A stretch of 64,000 nt of DNA from Pseudarthrobacter defluvii (GTDB taxonomy: Bacteria; Actinomycetota; Actinomycetes; Actinomycetales; Micrococcaceae), in NCBI RefSeq assembly GCF_030323865.1, contig NZ_CP066362.1, positions 1,178,001 through 1,242,000 on the forward strand. The letters run 5' to 3'. Of this stretch, positions 44,062 to 54,002 are shown one piece after another. Made by a program: the position numbers and the translations under genes. The notes under the pieces were generated by a model. It was given only the letters and a program-made list of their open reading frames with translations, was not told where the DNA came from and did not search any database. How positions within the stretch are numbered: position 1 is the stretch's first letter; every line of letters starts with the position of its first letter.

Positions 44062-45294
44062 ATGTACCGAAAGAAAGTCCTCACCTCGTTGGCAGCAGCA
44101 GCCACGTTCAGCATGCTGCTGTCGGCCTGTGCCAACCAGGCGGGCCCCGGCACCACCGAAAGCTCGGGTTCGTCCAGCAAGGTGAATATCCCCGCCATTT
44201 CGAAAGTGGATGTCCCCTCCGGCGCCGTCAAGCCCGCCGGTGACGGCAAGGCCACCTGCCCCGCGACCACCACGCTGGCCTACGCAGGCGCGCAGACCGG
44301 TCCCAACGCCCAGCTCGGCGTCAACATCTTCAACGGCATCCAGCTGGCCATCGACCAGCACAACAAGGCCAACCCCGGCTGCCAGGTCCAGTTCAAGAAG
44401 TTCGATACCGAAGGTGACCCCAACAAGGCCACCGGCCCCGTCACCCAGATGGTCAGCGAGCAGGACATCGTTGGTGTGGTCGGCCTGCCCTTCTCGGGTG
44501 AATCCAAGGCCACGGGCAACATCTTCGAGCAGAAGGGCCTGGTCCACATCACGCCGTCGGCCACCAACCCCACGCTCACCGAGAACGGCTGGACCACCTT
44601 CTTCCGGGGCCTCGGCAATGACGCCGTCCAGGGCCCGGCGGCGGCCAAGTTCCTCACCGGCAAGCTGGGCGCCAAGAAGGTCTACCTTGTCCAGGACGAC
44701 TCCGACTACGGCATCGGCCTGGGCACCTCCACCTCCGCCGGACTGGGCAGTGCACTGGCCGGAACGGAAAAGGTGACCACCGGGCAGAAGGACTTCTCGG
44801 CAGTCATCTCCAAGATCATGAACGCCAAGGCTGATGCCGTCTTCTACGCCGGCTACTACGCCGAGGGCGCACCGTTCGACCAGCAGCTGGTTGGCAAGGG
44901 CTTCACCGGAACCTTCGTGGCACCGGATGGCGTGAAGGATGACCAGTTCATCAAGCAGGCAGGCGACGCTTCCAACAACGCCTACTTCACCTGCCCCTGC
45001 ATCCCCGGTGAGCTCATCACCGACTTCGCCACGGCCTACAAGGACGTCTCCAAGGGCGCAGAACCCGGAACGTACTCGATCGAAGGCTACGACGCCGCTA
45101 CTGTCCTCCTGTCCGGCATTGACGCAGGCAAGCAAAGCCGCGCGGACCTGCTGGCCTGGGTCAAGGCCTACGACAAGGACGGCCTGAGCAAGCACTACAA
45201 GTGGGACGCCAAGGGTGAACTCCAGGCCCCGACCGTCTACGGCTACAAGGTGGAGAACGGCAAGATCGTCCCCGTCGGCCCCATCGGGGAGTAG
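44062..45294 (+). CDS. livK: Branched-chain amino acid-binding lipoprotein
   Basis: 410-residue periplasmic-binding-type lipoprotein (LivJ/LivK family). Lipobox LLSAC with Cys at 23. It has the ligand-domain start TLAYAGAQTGPNAQLGVNI and GVVGLPFSGESKATG. It delivers Leu/Ile/Val or related amino acids to LivHMGF. ATG with GGAAGG upstream. A terminator separates it from livH, probably to allow higher expression of the binding protein. Confidence 0.93.
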   Translation: MYRKKVLTSLAAAATFSMLLSACANQAGPGTTESSGSSSKVNIPAISKVDVPSGAVKPAGDGKATCPATTTLAYAGAQTGPNAQLGVNIFNGIQLAIDQHNKANPGCQVQFKKFDTEGDPNKATGPVTQMVSEQDIVGVVGLPFSGESKATGNIFEQKGLVHITPSATNPTLTENGWTTFFRGLGNDAVQGPAAAKFLTGKLGAKKVYLVQDDSDYGIGLGTSTSAGLGSALAGTEKVTTGQKDFSAVISKIMNAKADAVFYAGYYAEGAPFDQQLVGKGFTGTFVAPDGVKDDQFIKQAGDASNNAYFTCPCIPGELITDFATAYKDVSKGAEPGTYSIEGYDAATVLLSGIDAGKQSRADLLAWVKAYDKDGLSKHYKWDAKGELQAPTVYGYKVENGKIVPVGPIGE

Positions 45295-45310
45295 CAGTCC
45301 AGCAGGAATC

Positions 45311-45350
45311 GGCTGTGGGGGCCAGCAGATGCGGCCCCCACAGCCTTTTC
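45311..45350 (+). terminator. Terminator between livK and livH
   Basis: GGCTGTGGGGGCC and GGCCCCCACAGCC form a 13-bp perfect stem followed by TTTTCTT. Partial read-through would set the binding protein to permease ratio. Confidence 0.85.
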
Positions 45351-45446
45351 TTCGCTTGGCAGCATCCCACGACCAACCCAGGTCACTAGACACAAGTCCC
45401 ACGGCCGGGCCCACAAGGCCGCGTGCAACTGGATCAGGACGTTCCC

Positions 45447-46454
45447 ATGCTTTCCACTCTTGTCCCACTACTTCCGACGGAAAACGACTGGATCACCTTC
45501 GACATACCGTCCCTGGCCGAGAACTTCTGGAGTGCCACCTTTGACGGCCTCACCTTCGGAGCCATCTACGCGCTCGTAGCGCTGGGTTACACCCTGGTCT
45601 ACGGCGTCCTCAACCTGATTAACTTCGCCCACTCGGAAGTGTTCATCGTTGGCTGCTACGCAGTCTTCTTCACGCTCAGCACCCTGGGATTCGGCCCTTC
45701 CGTACCCCGGCTCGATATCTGGGCCATCATCCTCAACCTGTTGCTGGCACTGGTTTTGGCCATGCTTGCCTCCGCAGTGACAGCCTTCCTGCTGGAACGC
45801 ATCGCCTATAAGCCGCTCCGCAAGCGGAACGCGCCGCGCCTGGTCTTCCTGATTACTGCCATCGGCGCTTCCTTCACCATCCAGTACCTGATCTACCTGT
45901 GGCGCGGTCCCAGCCCTGAGCTTGCCTTGACCATGTTCCGTCCCACGCCGATCTTCGATGTGTTCGGCACCATCATCGACTCCCAGCAACTGGTGATCAT
46001 CATTGCCGCGGTGATCATGATGGTGGGCATCGACAGGTTCATCAGCAAGTCGCGCACCGGCCGCGGCATCCGCGCGGTGGCGCAGGATCCTGACACCGCC
46101 ACATTGATGGGCGTCAACAAAGAGCGCATCATTATTACCACCTTCGTCATCGGAGGCCTGCTCGCAGGAGCCGCCGCTTTGTTCTACGTCATGAAGATCC
46201 CGTCCGGTGTCCAGTACAGCGGCGGCTTCGTCCTTGGCATCAAGGCGTTCGCGGCCGCAGTGCTCGGCGGCATCGGCAACGTCCGCGGCGCCCTGCTGGG
46301 CGGCCTGCTGCTTGGCCTGATCGGCAACTATGGCCAGATCCTGCTGGGCAACTCGCAGTGGACCGACGTCGTCGCGTTCGTGGTGCTGGTGCTCGTGCTG
46401 CTGCTGCGGCCCGAAGGCATCCTGGGAACCTCCCTTGGAAGGAGCAAAGCATGA
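45447..46454 (+). CDS. livH: Branched-chain amino acid ABC transporter permease LivH
   Basis: 335 residues and about eight transmembrane segments. Family motifs GAIYALVALGYTLVYGVLNLINFAH, AVAQDPDTATLMGVN (the EAA-like loop contacting the ATPases) and GIKAFAAAVLGGIGNVRGA are intact. ATG 45447 with AGGA upstream is preferred to GTG 45423. It overlaps livM by ATGA. Confidence 0.94.
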   Translation: MLSTLVPLLPTENDWITFDIPSLAENFWSATFDGLTFGAIYALVALGYTLVYGVLNLINFAHSEVFIVGCYAVFFTLSTLGFGPSVPRLDIWAIILNLLLALVLAMLASAVTAFLLERIAYKPLRKRNAPRLVFLITAIGASFTIQYLIYLWRGPSPELALTMFRPTPIFDVFGTIIDSQQLVIIIAAVIMMVGIDRFISKSRTGRGIRAVAQDPDTATLMGVNKERIIITTFVIGGLLAGAAALFYVMKIPSGVQYSGGFVLGIKAFAAAVLGGIGNVRGALLGGLLLGLIGNYGQILLGNSQWTDVVAFVVLVLVLLLRPEGILGTSLGRSKA

Positions 46455-47698
46455 GTATGACGGACGGCCCCACGCCGCTGCGCACAGCGGCTGCCGAACA
46501 GGCTGCGGAGGACCGCGAAGCCTCCTCGAAAGCCCCGGGCAGGAGCGCGCTCCGGCAGCAGGGGAAACGGAAGCCCGGATTCTTCTCAGACCGCTGGCAG
46601 GCGTTGTCCCGCCAGCAGCAGTGGGCGTTCCTGATAGTCGTCGTGGTCCTGGCCTACCTGCTGCCGCTGATCAATCCGCCCATCATCACCACCGAACCCG
46701 GCAACAACTTCGCCCTGGCCTGCTTCGACATGGCACGCTTTGCGCTGATCGCGGTGGGACTCAATATCGTGGTGGGGTACGCCGGCCTGCTGGACCTGGG
46801 GTACGTGGCCTTCTTCGCAGTGGGTTCGTACGTCGCCGCCATGCTGACCAGCCCGGATTCGCCCTACCTGCACATTCCCTATCTGTGGACACTTCCTGTC
46901 GCCATGGCGGTCACCATGTTCTTCGGCGTCATGCTGGGCGTGCCCACCCTCCGGCTCAGGGGCGACTATCTCGCCATCGTGACGCTCGGCTTCGGCGAGA
47001 TCATCCGCATCCTCGCCACCATCATCCCGGCCATGAAGGGCCAGGTGGGCTTCCAGAACGTGGGCCACCCGCCCGGCGACGGGGCTGACGGCCAGCCGAT
47101 CTTCTCCAACTCAAACGGTGTCCCCTGGTACTGGCTGACCCTGACCATCATCATCATCGTCACCCTGCTGGTGGGCAACCTTGAACGCAGCCGGGTTGGC
47201 CGCGCCTGGATCGCCATCCGCGAAGATGAGGACGCCGCCGAAATCATGGGGGTTCCCACCTTCAAATACAAGGTGTGGGCCTTCGCCATCGGTGCTGCCG
47301 TCGGCGGCCTTTCCGGTGCCCTGTTCGCCGGCCAGGTAGGGTTCGTCAACAACCAGAAGTTCGACGTCACCACGTCCATCCTGTTCCTCGCCGCCGTCGT
47401 GCTGGGTGGCGCCGGCAACAAGGTGGGGGCCATCCTCGGCGGAGCCCTGGTCAGCTACATCCCGCTCAGGTTCACGGCCATTGCTGAGTACAAATACCTG
47501 ATCTTCGGCATTGCACTGGTGCTGATCATGATCTTCCGTTCCCAGGGACTGCTCCCGGCCCGGCAGCGGCTGCTTGCCTACGGCCGGACGGCCTTGAACA
47601 AGGTCACCAGCCGCGAGGCCACGGAACCCAAAGACACGGACACTCCGGCGGCGGGCCCTGATGCCCGCGCCGCCGGGCAGAGAGGAGCGGAGGCATGA
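46451..47698 (+). CDS. livM: Branched-chain amino acid ABC transporter permease LivM
   Basis: 415 residues. A hydrophilic N-terminal tail of about 60 residues, then about eight or nine transmembrane segments. Motifs: [26 protein letters not shown] ([16 protein letters not shown]), [13 protein letters not shown] and [19 protein letters not shown]. It is the partner of LivH in the translocation pore. It overlaps both livH and livG by ATGA, so translation of the three is coupled. Confidence 0.94.
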   Translation: MSMTDGPTPLRTAAAEQAAEDREASSKAPGRSALRQQGKRKPGFFSDRWQALSRQQQWAFLIVVVVLAYLLPLINPPIITTEPGNNFALACFDMARFALIAVGLNIVVGYAGLLDLGYVAFFAVGSYVAAMLTSPDSPYLHIPYLWTLPVAMAVTMFFGVMLGVPTLRLRGDYLAIVTLGFGEIIRILATIIPAMKGQVGFQNVGHPPGDGADGQPIFSNSNGVPWYWLTLTIIIIVTLLVGNLERSRVGRAWIAIREDEDAAEIMGVPTFKYKVWAFAIGAAVGGLSGALFAGQVGFVNNQKFDVTTSILFLAAVVLGGAGNKVGAILGGALVSYIPLRFTAIAEYKYLIFGIALVLIMIFRSQGLLPARQRLLAYGRTALNKVTSREATEPKDTDTPAAGPDARAAGQRGAEA

Positions 47699-48666
47699 GC
47701 TCCGAGGAAAGGCACGCAGGCTCCAGCAGCGTGGAAGAGCAGCCGGCACACGAGGCCGCCGCCGCAACCCAGGAAAGCCCCGCGGCTCCTGTCGCGCCGG
47801 AACTGGATATGGATGCCCTGGCCGAGGCCGGGGTGGACCAGGAACTTGCCGAAAAGGTGGCCCCGGACCGCGATATCGCGGTCAAAGTGGGCGACAACAT
47901 CGTTGAGGTGCAGAACCTGACCATCAAGTTCGGCGGCCTGGTGGCGCTGGACAACGTCAGCTTCAACATCAAGCGCGGCGAGATCCTGGGACTCATTGGA
48001 CCCAACGGTGCCGGCAAGACCACCTGCTTCAACGCGATGACCGGCGTCTACAAGCCCACCAGCGGGAAAGTGGTCCTGGAGGGCCAGGTCCTGAACGGCA
48101 TCAAGCAGCACAAGATCACCCGCCTGGGCCTGTCGCGCACCTTCCAGAACATCCGCCTGTTCGGCGAAATGACAGCCCTGGAGAACGTGGTGGTGGGCCT
48201 GGACGCGCGGCACCGCACCAGCGTAGGCGGGGCTTTGCTGCGCCTGCCCACGCACATCAGGGAGGAAAAGTCGGCCATCGAGCGCGGCATGGCCCTGCTG
48301 GACTTCGTGGGCATCGGCAGCCACGCGCACGTCCTGTCCCGGCAACTCCCGTACGGCTACCAGCGCCGGCTCGAAATCGCACGGGCGCTGGCCACCGACC
48401 CAAAGGTGCTGTGCCTTGACGAGCCTGCGGCCGGGTTCAACCCGGCTGAAAAAGAGGAATTGATGGCGCTGATCCGCACCATCAGGGACGAGGGCTACAC
48501 GGTGCTGCTGATTGAGCACGACATGAAGCTGGTGATGGGCGTGACAGACCGGATTGTCGTACTGGAGTTTGGGAAAAAGATCGCGGACGGACTGCCGCGC
48601 GAGATCCGCGAGGATCCGCGCGTTATTGCCGCCTACCTAGGAGAGCCCGAAGATGACGTTGCTTGA
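47695..48666 (+). CDS. livG: Branched-chain amino acid ABC transporter ATP-binding protein LivG
   Basis: 323 residues. An acidic, Ala/Glu-rich N-terminal extension of about 65 residues precedes the nucleotide-binding domain ([31 protein letters not shown] as signature, [13 protein letters not shown]). The extension is longer than in typical LivG proteins. It pairs with LivF as the ATPase heterodimer, and overlaps livF by 14 nt. Confidence 0.94.
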   Translation: MSSEERHAGSSSVEEQPAHEAAAATQESPAAPVAPELDMDALAEAGVDQELAEKVAPDRDIAVKVGDNIVEVQNLTIKFGGLVALDNVSFNIKRGEILGLIGPNGAGKTTCFNAMTGVYKPTSGKVVLEGQVLNGIKQHKITRLGLSRTFQNIRLFGEMTALENVVVGLDARHRTSVGGALLRLPTHIREEKSAIERGMALLDFVGIGSHAHVLSRQLPYGYQRRLEIARALATDPKVLCLDEPAAGFNPAEKEELMALIRTIRDEGYTVLLIEHDMKLVMGVTDRIVVLEFGKKIADGLPREIREDPRVIAAYLGEPEDDVA

Positions 48667-49366
48667 ACTTGAGGGCGTATCCGTCCACTATGGCCGCATC
48701 CAGGCACTGCGGGACATTTCCTTCACGGTGGAGGAGGGTGAAGTGGTGGCGCTGATCGGTGCCAACGGCGCCGGCAAGACCACCACCATGCGGACCATTT
48801 CCGGCCTGCTGAACTGCACGGAAGGCAAGATCACTTTCGCCGGGCAGGACATCACCAAGATGAAGGCCCACATCCGCGTGGTCCATGGGATTTCGCAGGC
48901 GCCCGAGGGGCGCGGCATTTTCCCGGGCATGACCGTCATGGAGAACCTGGATATGGGAACCTTTGGGCGCAAGGACAGAAGCGGCGTTGCGAAGGACCTG
49001 GACCGCGTCTTCGACCTGTTTCCCCGGCTGAAGGAGCGGGAGAAGCAGTTCGGCGGCACGATGTCCGGCGGTGAGCAGCAGATGCTGGCCATCGGACGGG
49101 CCCTCATGTCCAACCCGAAGCTGCTGCTGCTGGACGAGCCGTCCATGGGCCTGGCACCGCAGTTCATCCGCCAGATCTTCAAGATCATCAGGGAAATCAA
49201 CAATCAGGGCACCACGGTGCTGATGGTGGAGCAGAACGCCAACCAGGCCCTGGCCGGGGCGCACCGGGCCTTCGTGCTGGAAACGGGGGAGATCACCCGC
49301 AGCGGCACAGGCAAGGAGCTGCTGGAGGATCCCTCCGTCAAGGAGGCCTACCTGGGCGTGGGCTAG
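48653..49366 (+). CDS. livF: Branched-chain amino acid ABC transporter ATP-binding protein LivF
   Basis: 237 residues, the usual size. Walker A GANGAGKTTTMRT, signature MSGGEQQMLAIGRAL, Walker B LLLLDEPSMGLAP, and the LivF-type PEGRGIFPGMTVMENL. Last gene of livHMGF. A two-part hairpin follows. Confidence 0.95.
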   Translation: MTLLELEGVSVHYGRIQALRDISFTVEEGEVVALIGANGAGKTTTMRTISGLLNCTEGKITFAGQDITKMKAHIRVVHGISQAPEGRGIFPGMTVMENLDMGTFGRKDRSGVAKDLDRVFDLFPRLKEREKQFGGTMSGGEQQMLAIGRALMSNPKLLLLDEPSMGLAPQFIRQIFKIIREINNQGTTVLMVEQNANQALAGAHRAFVLETGEITRSGTGKELLEDPSVKEAYLGVG

Positions 49367-49376
49367 TTCCCCTGAC

Positions 49377-49431
49377 GGGGCCCGGTGCGTTCAGGGATGC
49401 AACGGTCACGGTTCGGTTGCATCCGGGCCCC
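49377..49431 (+). terminator. Two-part hairpin after livF
   Basis: Outer GGGGCCC/GGGCCCC and inner GGATGCAAC/GTTGCATCC (9 bp). No T-run. Confidence 0.6.
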
Positions 49432-49468
49432 TGGGGAACTTTCCAGGCCGCCGCCACGTGGGAATTGG

Positions 49469-49474
49469 TAGCGT
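49469..49474 (+). promoter_or_regulatory. Candidate -10 box of the BI-1 family gene
   Basis: TAGCGT, about 40 nt before the ATG. Unlike many genes here, this mRNA has a leader with GGAGGA as Shine-Dalgarno sequence. Confidence 0.35.
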
Positions 49475-49514
49475 AACCAAACCATCACCCACACCCACAT
49501 GGAGGAACACCGCA

Positions 49515-50444
49515 ATGGCACTTGGCGGCAACCCGATCTTCAACGGAAAGAGTTTCCGTGGAGCCACCCAGGCACCGCCTGTCCCGCAGGCTCCTTATGG
49601 CGCTCCCTATGGCCAGCAGTCATACGGGCAGTCACCGTACGGCCAGCAGTCGTACGGCCAGGCTCCCCACGGCCAGGGCTGGGGCACGCAGCCGCAGAAC
49701 ATGACCGACGAACAGCTGCGGCAGATGTACGCCCAGCCGTCAGCGGGCCCCGCAGACACCGGCCGCATGACGTTTGACGACGTCATCATGAAGACCGCCG
49801 CCTGCCTCGCTGCGGTGATTGCCGGCGCCGCAGTCACCCTTGTGGTGGCGCAGGGCCTGGCCTCCCTGCTGATGATCGTCGGTGCCCTGGGTGGCTTCGT
49901 GCTGGCCCTGGTCAACACCTTCAAGAAGCAGCCGTCGCCGGCGCTGATCCTGGCCTACGCGGCACTGGAAGGTCTCTTCCTTGGCGGCCTGACCCGGATC
50001 CTGGATGGCATGTTCCCCGGTGTCGGCCTGCAGGCCGTGATCGGCACGCTGTCCGTCTTCGCCGTAACCCTGGTCCTCTTCAAGAGCGGCAAGGTCCGGG
50101 CCACGCCCCGCGCCATGCGGTTCTTCATGATCGCCGTTATCGGCTACGCCGTGTTCGCGCTGATCAACATGATCATGATGTGGACAGGTGCCGTGCAGAG
50201 CCCGTTCGGCCTGCGCACCAGCTTTGAAATCTTCGGCATCCCGCTGGGCGTCTTCATCGGACTGCTCGCCATCGGCCTCGCAGCCTTCTCGCTGATCATG
50301 GACTTCACCAGCATCGAGGCGGGTGTCCGCAGCGGCGCCCCGCAGCGCTTCTCCTGGACGGCGGCCTTCGGCCTCACCGTCACGCTGGTCTGGCTGTATG
50401 TGGAAATCATCCGCCTGCTTGCCATCCTCCGCGGCGACGACTAG
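49515..50444 (+). CDS. Bax inhibitor-1/YccA family membrane protein
   Basis: 309 residues. A hydrophilic N-terminus with repeated PYGQQSYGQ-like units (about residues 25-55) is followed by seven hydrophobic segments of the BI-1/TMBIM fold. The conserved acidic residue of the last helices is in MDFTSIEAGV. Family members form pH-sensitive calcium leak channels in some bacteria; the role here is unknown. ATG with GGAGGA at 9 nt. Monocistronic, flanked by hairpins. Confidence 0.9.
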   Translation: MALGGNPIFNGKSFRGATQAPPVPQAPYGAPYGQQSYGQSPYGQQSYGQAPHGQGWGTQPQNMTDEQLRQMYAQPSAGPADTGRMTFDDVIMKTAACLAAVIAGAAVTLVVAQGLASLLMIVGALGGFVLALVNTFKKQPSPALILAYAALEGLFLGGLTRILDGMFPGVGLQAVIGTLSVFAVTLVLFKSGKVRATPRAMRFFMIAVIGYAVFALINMIMMWTGAVQSPFGLRTSFEIFGIPLGVFIGLLAIGLAAFSLIMDFTSIEAGVRSGAPQRFSWTAAFGLTVTLVWLYVEIIRLLAILRGDD

Positions 50445-50480
50445 GCACCCAGGCAGCTTCCGCCGTCGTGCGTTAAGCAA

Positions 50481-50513
50481 CCGTGGGCCCCACCAGACTG
50501 GTGGGGCCCACGG
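50481..50513. terminator. Bidirectional terminator between the BI-1 gene and galK
   Basis: CCGTGGGCCCCACCA and its perfect 15-bp complement flank a GAC loop, between convergent stops. Confidence 0.8.
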
Positions 50514-50542
50514 CCGTTAATCGTCACATGCCGATCTGTTGG

Positions 50543-51730
50543 CTAGGAGATCCGCGTCGCTCCGGCGGCGGGGGAGACGGTAAAGATCTCCGGTGCCGCA
50601 AAGCCGGCGTCGGCGAAAGCCTTCACGACGGCGTCACGCACCTTTTGTTCGGCATCCACCGGGGTCAGTGCGATGGCGGCTCCGCCGAACCCGCCGCCGG
50701 TCATGCGGGCGCCGATGGCCCCGTTGGCCCGGGAGGTGTCCACGGCCAGGTCCAGCTCGGGGCACGAGATTTCGAAATCGTCGCGCATGGAGGCGTGGCT
50801 GGCATCCAGCAGGGGACCGATCGCGCTGGGGCCGGGGCCGCCCAGCAGCTCCACGGTCTGGAGCACCCTGTCATTCTCGGTGACCACGTGACGGACCCGC
50901 CGGAACGTCACCTCGTCCAGCAGGCCGCTGGCCTCCTCAAGATCGGCCACCTCGACGTCCCGCAGGGCCTTGACGCCCAGTACTTCGGCGCCAAGCTCAC
51001 AGGATGCGCGGCGTGAAGCGTAGCCCCCATCGGAGTGCGAGTGCGACACCTTCGTGTCGATCACCAGGAGCACCAGGCCCGCGGGCTGGGTCTCGAAGGG
51101 CACCAGTCTTGCCGTCTGGTCCCGGCAGTCCAGGAAGACTGCGTGGCCCTCTGAACCACGCAGCGACGCGGACTGGTCCATGATGCCCGTGGGCGCGCCG
51201 ACAAAGTCGTTTTCCGCCCGCTGGGTTGCCAGCACCATGTCCTGGGCAGACAGGCCCGCCCCGGTGAGGTCGTTGAGTGCGGTGATGACCGCGCATTCGA
51301 TGGCGTGCGACGACGAGAGGCCGGCTCCGAGCGGCACGTTGGAGTCCAGGAGCAGGTCCAGTCCGGGGACGTCGATGCCCCGCTCCCGGAGTGCCCAGAT
51401 GACGCCCAGGGGGTACTTCGTCCAGCCCTTGGCTGTGCCGGGCTGCAGTGAATCCAGGATGGTGCTGACTACGCCCTGGTCACCGTAGGTCGAGAGCAGC
51501 CGCACCGTGGAGTCGTGGCGGACGGCCACGGCCACGCGGGCCGTGCGGTCGATGGCGAAGGGCAGGACAAAGCCCTCGTTGTAGTCCGTGTGTTCACCGA
51601 TGAGGTTCACCCGCCCGGGTGCCTGCCATACGCCGTCGGGCGCACCCCCGAACTCCTGCTCGAAGCGGGCGCCGAGGTCTACCCGGGTGGCGGGTGCGGG
51701 GCCGGTTTGGCCCGTTTCTTGCATGCTCAC
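50543..51730 (-). CDS. galK: Galactokinase
   Basis: Phosphorylates galactose at C1 (Leloir pathway). 395 residues, GHMP kinase fold. GRVNLIGEHTDYNEGFVLP is the galactokinase signature, VPLGAGLSSSHA the ATP loop and TGGGFGGAAIAL the third motif. Start GTG 51730 overlaps the galT stop by 4 nt (GTGA); ATG 51724 is an alternative. It is the second gene of galTK. Confidence 0.96.
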   Translation of the reverse strand: MSMQETGQTGPAPATRVDLGARFEQEFGGAPDGVWQAPGRVNLIGEHTDYNEGFVLPFAIDRTARVAVAVRHDSTVRLLSTYGDQGVVSTILDSLQPGTAKGWTKYPLGVIWALRERGIDVPGLDLLLDSNVPLGAGLSSSHAIECAVITALNDLTGAGLSAQDMVLATQRAENDFVGAPTGIMDQSASLRGSEGHAVFLDCRDQTARLVPFETQPAGLVLLVIDTKVSHSHSDGGYASRRASCELGAEVLGVKALRDVEVADLEEASGLLDEVTFRRVRHVVTENDRVLQTVELLGGPGPSAIGPLLDASHASMRDDFEISCPELDLAVDTSRANGAIGARMTGGGFGGAAIALTPVDAEQKVRDAVVKAFADAGFAAPEIFTVSPAAGATRIS

Positions 51731-52884
51731 GCGGAGGCTCCTTCCGGGGTGGCAGCCCTCGCGGCAACAGGCGTGGACGACGGCGGGACGGCCACATTTC
51801 GCAGCCGTTCCGCCACATTTTCCGGGGTCGTGTCGTTGATGAAGGCACCCATGGCTGCCTCCGACCCGGCCAGGTACTTCAGCTTATCGGCGGCCCGGCG
51901 CGGGGAGGTCAGCTGCAGGTGGAGGTAGCTGGCTGGCCGGAGGAGGCCGTCCAGCGGCGCCTGGTGCCAGGCGGAGATGTAGGGCGTGGGTGTGGGATAC
52001 AGGCCGTCCACCCGCTTGAGCAGGTCCAGGTAGACCTGTGCCAGCTCATCTTTCTCCTCCCCGTCCAGTGCGGCAAGGTCGGGGACATGGCGGTGTGGAA
52101 CGAGGTGGATTTCCAGCGGCCAGCGGGCTGCGAATGGCACGTAGGCACTGAAGTGCTTGCCTTCAAGCACCATCCTGCTGCCGTCTTCCCGTTCGGCGCG
52201 CAGCAGAGAGCCGGTCAGGGTGTCCCTGCCGTCTTTGGCGTCGTAGTACTTCCTGGCGGCAGCACCCAGGACCCCTGCGCGCGGCGTTACGTACGGGTAG
52301 GCGTAGATCTGGCCATGGGGGTGGTGCAGCGTCACGCCGATATCGGCGCCGCGGTTTTCGAACGGGAAGACCTGTTTGATGCCGTCCAAAGCGCTGAGGG
52401 CAGCGGTACGCTGCGACCACGCCTCGATCACGGTGCGGGAGCGCTGCGGGGTCAGGCCGCTGAAGGATCCCGTGTGTTCCGGGGTGAAGGACACCACTTC
52501 GCAACGGCCGTAGGCAGGGCCTTTCGTTCCCCATGTGGCGCCCTCAGGTACCGGACCAAGGGCCGGTCCCAGGGAGGGGAACCGGTTTTCGAAGACCACA
52601 ACGTCGTAATCGGCGGCAGGAATTTCGGAAGCGTTGCCGGGGGTGGTGGGACAGATGGGGCACTGGTCCGCCGGCGGCAGGTGGGTGCGGGCCTGGCGGT
52701 GCGCGGCGATGGCCACCCATTCGTCCGTCAATGCATCGAAGCGCACCTCGCCCGGTTCGCCCCGCGGCGGCAGCCCCCGGTGGTCCGTGGTGAGGTGTTC
52801 TGCGCGGGAGGTGCTGGTGCCGGCGTCGTCGAAGTAGATCAGCTCCCGGCCGTCGGAGAGCGTGGTGCTGGTAATCCCTGTCAT
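51727..52884 (-). CDS. galT: Galactose-1-phosphate uridylyltransferase
   Basis: Exchanges UMP between UDP-glucose and galactose-1-phosphate. 385 residues from ATG 52884. Zinc-site CPICPT, GVTLHHPHGQIYAYPYV with the catalytic HPH, and the C-terminal EIHLVPHRHVPDL. There is no Shine-Dalgarno sequence before the ATG; GAGACT 6 nt upstream could be a weak leaderless -10. It is divergent from the aldose epimerase gene. An AT-rich intergenic stretch carries two CAAAAAGT direct repeats. Confidence 0.95.
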   Translation of the reverse strand: MTGITSTTLSDGRELIYFDDAGTSTSRAEHLTTDHRGLPPRGEPGEVRFDALTDEWVAIAAHRQARTHLPPADQCPICPTTPGNASEIPAADYDVVVFENRFPSLGPALGPVPEGATWGTKGPAYGRCEVVSFTPEHTGSFSGLTPQRSRTVIEAWSQRTAALSALDGIKQVFPFENRGADIGVTLHHPHGQIYAYPYVTPRAGVLGAAARKYYDAKDGRDTLTGSLLRAEREDGSRMVLEGKHFSAYVPFAARWPLEIHLVPHRHVPDLAALDGEEKDELAQVYLDLLKRVDGLYPTPTPYISAWHQAPLDGLLRPASYLHLQLTSPRRAADKLKYLAGSEAAMGAFINDTTPENVAERLRNVAVPPSSTPVAARAATPEGASA

Positions 52885-52885
52885 G

Positions 52886-52935
52886 CAAAAAGTCTCGCAC
52901 AAACGATCAAGAATGAATAGTTAACAACAAAAAGT
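52886..52935. promoter_or_regulatory. AT-rich galT/epimerase control region with direct repeats
   Basis: CAAAAAGT occurs at 52886-52893 and 52928-52935, exactly 42 bp apart (four helical turns). Such spaced direct repeats are compatible with a DeoR-type repressor; no regulator gene is in the window. Confidence 0.35.
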
Positions 52936-52975
52936 AACAGTGTGCATCCTATGCGACGACTCCGGCCAGCCGTTG

Positions 52976-52981
52976 TACGGT
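52976..52981 (+). promoter_or_regulatory. Leaderless -10 box for the aldose epimerase
   Basis: TACGGT, followed by 7 nt and ATG 52989. This spacing favours 52989 over the overlapping ATG 52983. Confidence 0.45.
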
Positions 52982-52988
52982 AATGCCC

Positions 52989-53951
52989 ATGACAGCCTCT
53001 TCCGAACAGGGAATCACCGCACCTTCCGCAGCCAGGCCCTGCGCCACCGGCCGGCAATACGAGCTGCGGCGCGGCGATGCCGTGGCCGTGGTCACCGAAC
53101 TCGCCGCCGGGCTCCGCTCCTTCAGCCGGGGAGGGGTCCTGCTGACCGAGACCTACGGCGATGATGAAATCGCCCCCGGCGGCAGCGGCATCACGCTGGC
53201 GCCCTGGGCCAACAGGGTGGAGGACGGGCAGTGGTTCCTGGACGGCGAGAAGCAGCAGCTGGACATCACCGAGGTGTCCCGCAACAACGCCAGCCACGGC
53301 CTGCTCCGCAACACCGGCTACGCCCTGGTGGGGGAGTCCCCGCACGCCGTCGCACTGGAGGCGGCCGCCTTCCCCCAGCACGGCTACCCGTTCCTGGTCC
53401 GGCACCGCGTGGAGTACCAGCTCTCGGGAGACCTGGGACTGCACGTCCGGCAAACCCTCACCAATGACTCTGCCGCAGCTGCACCCTTCGTGCTCGGCGC
53501 GCACCCCTACCTGCGCCTTGGCGATGCCCCCGTGGAGAAACTGAAGCTGACCGTTGCCGCCAATACCCGGCTGGTGGCCGATGAGCGTTTGATCCCGCGT
53601 GGTTCTGCCCCCGTGGACGGGGACGTTGATTTCCGTTCCGGCCGGCACATTGCGGACATTGCCGTGGACGTTGCCTTGACGGACCTGCGGTATGAGGATG
53701 GAAAGGCCCGGCACACCCTGGCCGCGGCTGACGGCAGCGCGGTTTCGCTCTGGCAGGATCAAGCCTGCAGCTACGTCCACGTCTATGTGAGCACTCTTTA
53801 CCCGGGCAGGACCCGCGCTGTGGCCGTGGAGCCAATGACGGGGCCGGCCAATGCGTTCAACTCCGGTGACGGCCTGCGATGGCTGCCCCCGGGAGAGTCC
53901 TTCAGCATGGAATGGGGGATCGACTACACACCGGGCGGGGCAGGCCGGTAG
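52989..53951 (+). CDS. Aldose 1-epimerase family protein
   Basis: 320-residue galactose mutarotase-like protein. NNASHGLLRNTGYALV contains the first catalytic His, LGAHPYLRLG the second, and GPANAFNSGDGLRWLPPGES the C-terminal motif. It probably interconverts the alpha and beta anomers of galactose for GalK, which fits the divergent galTK; other sugar-6-phosphate epimerases share this fold. Start chosen by leaderless spacing. Confidence 0.9.
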   Translation: MTASSEQGITAPSAARPCATGRQYELRRGDAVAVVTELAAGLRSFSRGGVLLTETYGDDEIAPGGSGITLAPWANRVEDGQWFLDGEKQQLDITEVSRNNASHGLLRNTGYALVGESPHAVALEAAAFPQHGYPFLVRHRVEYQLSGDLGLHVRQTLTNDSAAAAPFVLGAHPYLRLGDAPVEKLKLTVAANTRLVADERLIPRGSAPVDGDVDFRSGRHIADIAVDVALTDLRYEDGKARHTLAAADGSAVSLWQDQACSYVHVYVSTLYPGRTRAVAVEPMTGPANAFNSGDGLRWLPPGESFSMEWGIDYTPGGAGR

Positions 53952-54002
53952 TTTGCCCGGCCTGTAGTTTGCTTTGGGCCGTTGCTGGGGAAGTATTGGG
54001 AT

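Noticed and set aside
49590..49680. Repeated units that could suggest a CRISPR or minisatellite
   Set aside because: They encode the PYGQQSYGQ repeats of the BI-1 family protein N-terminus; the repeats are short, in frame and have no unique spacers.
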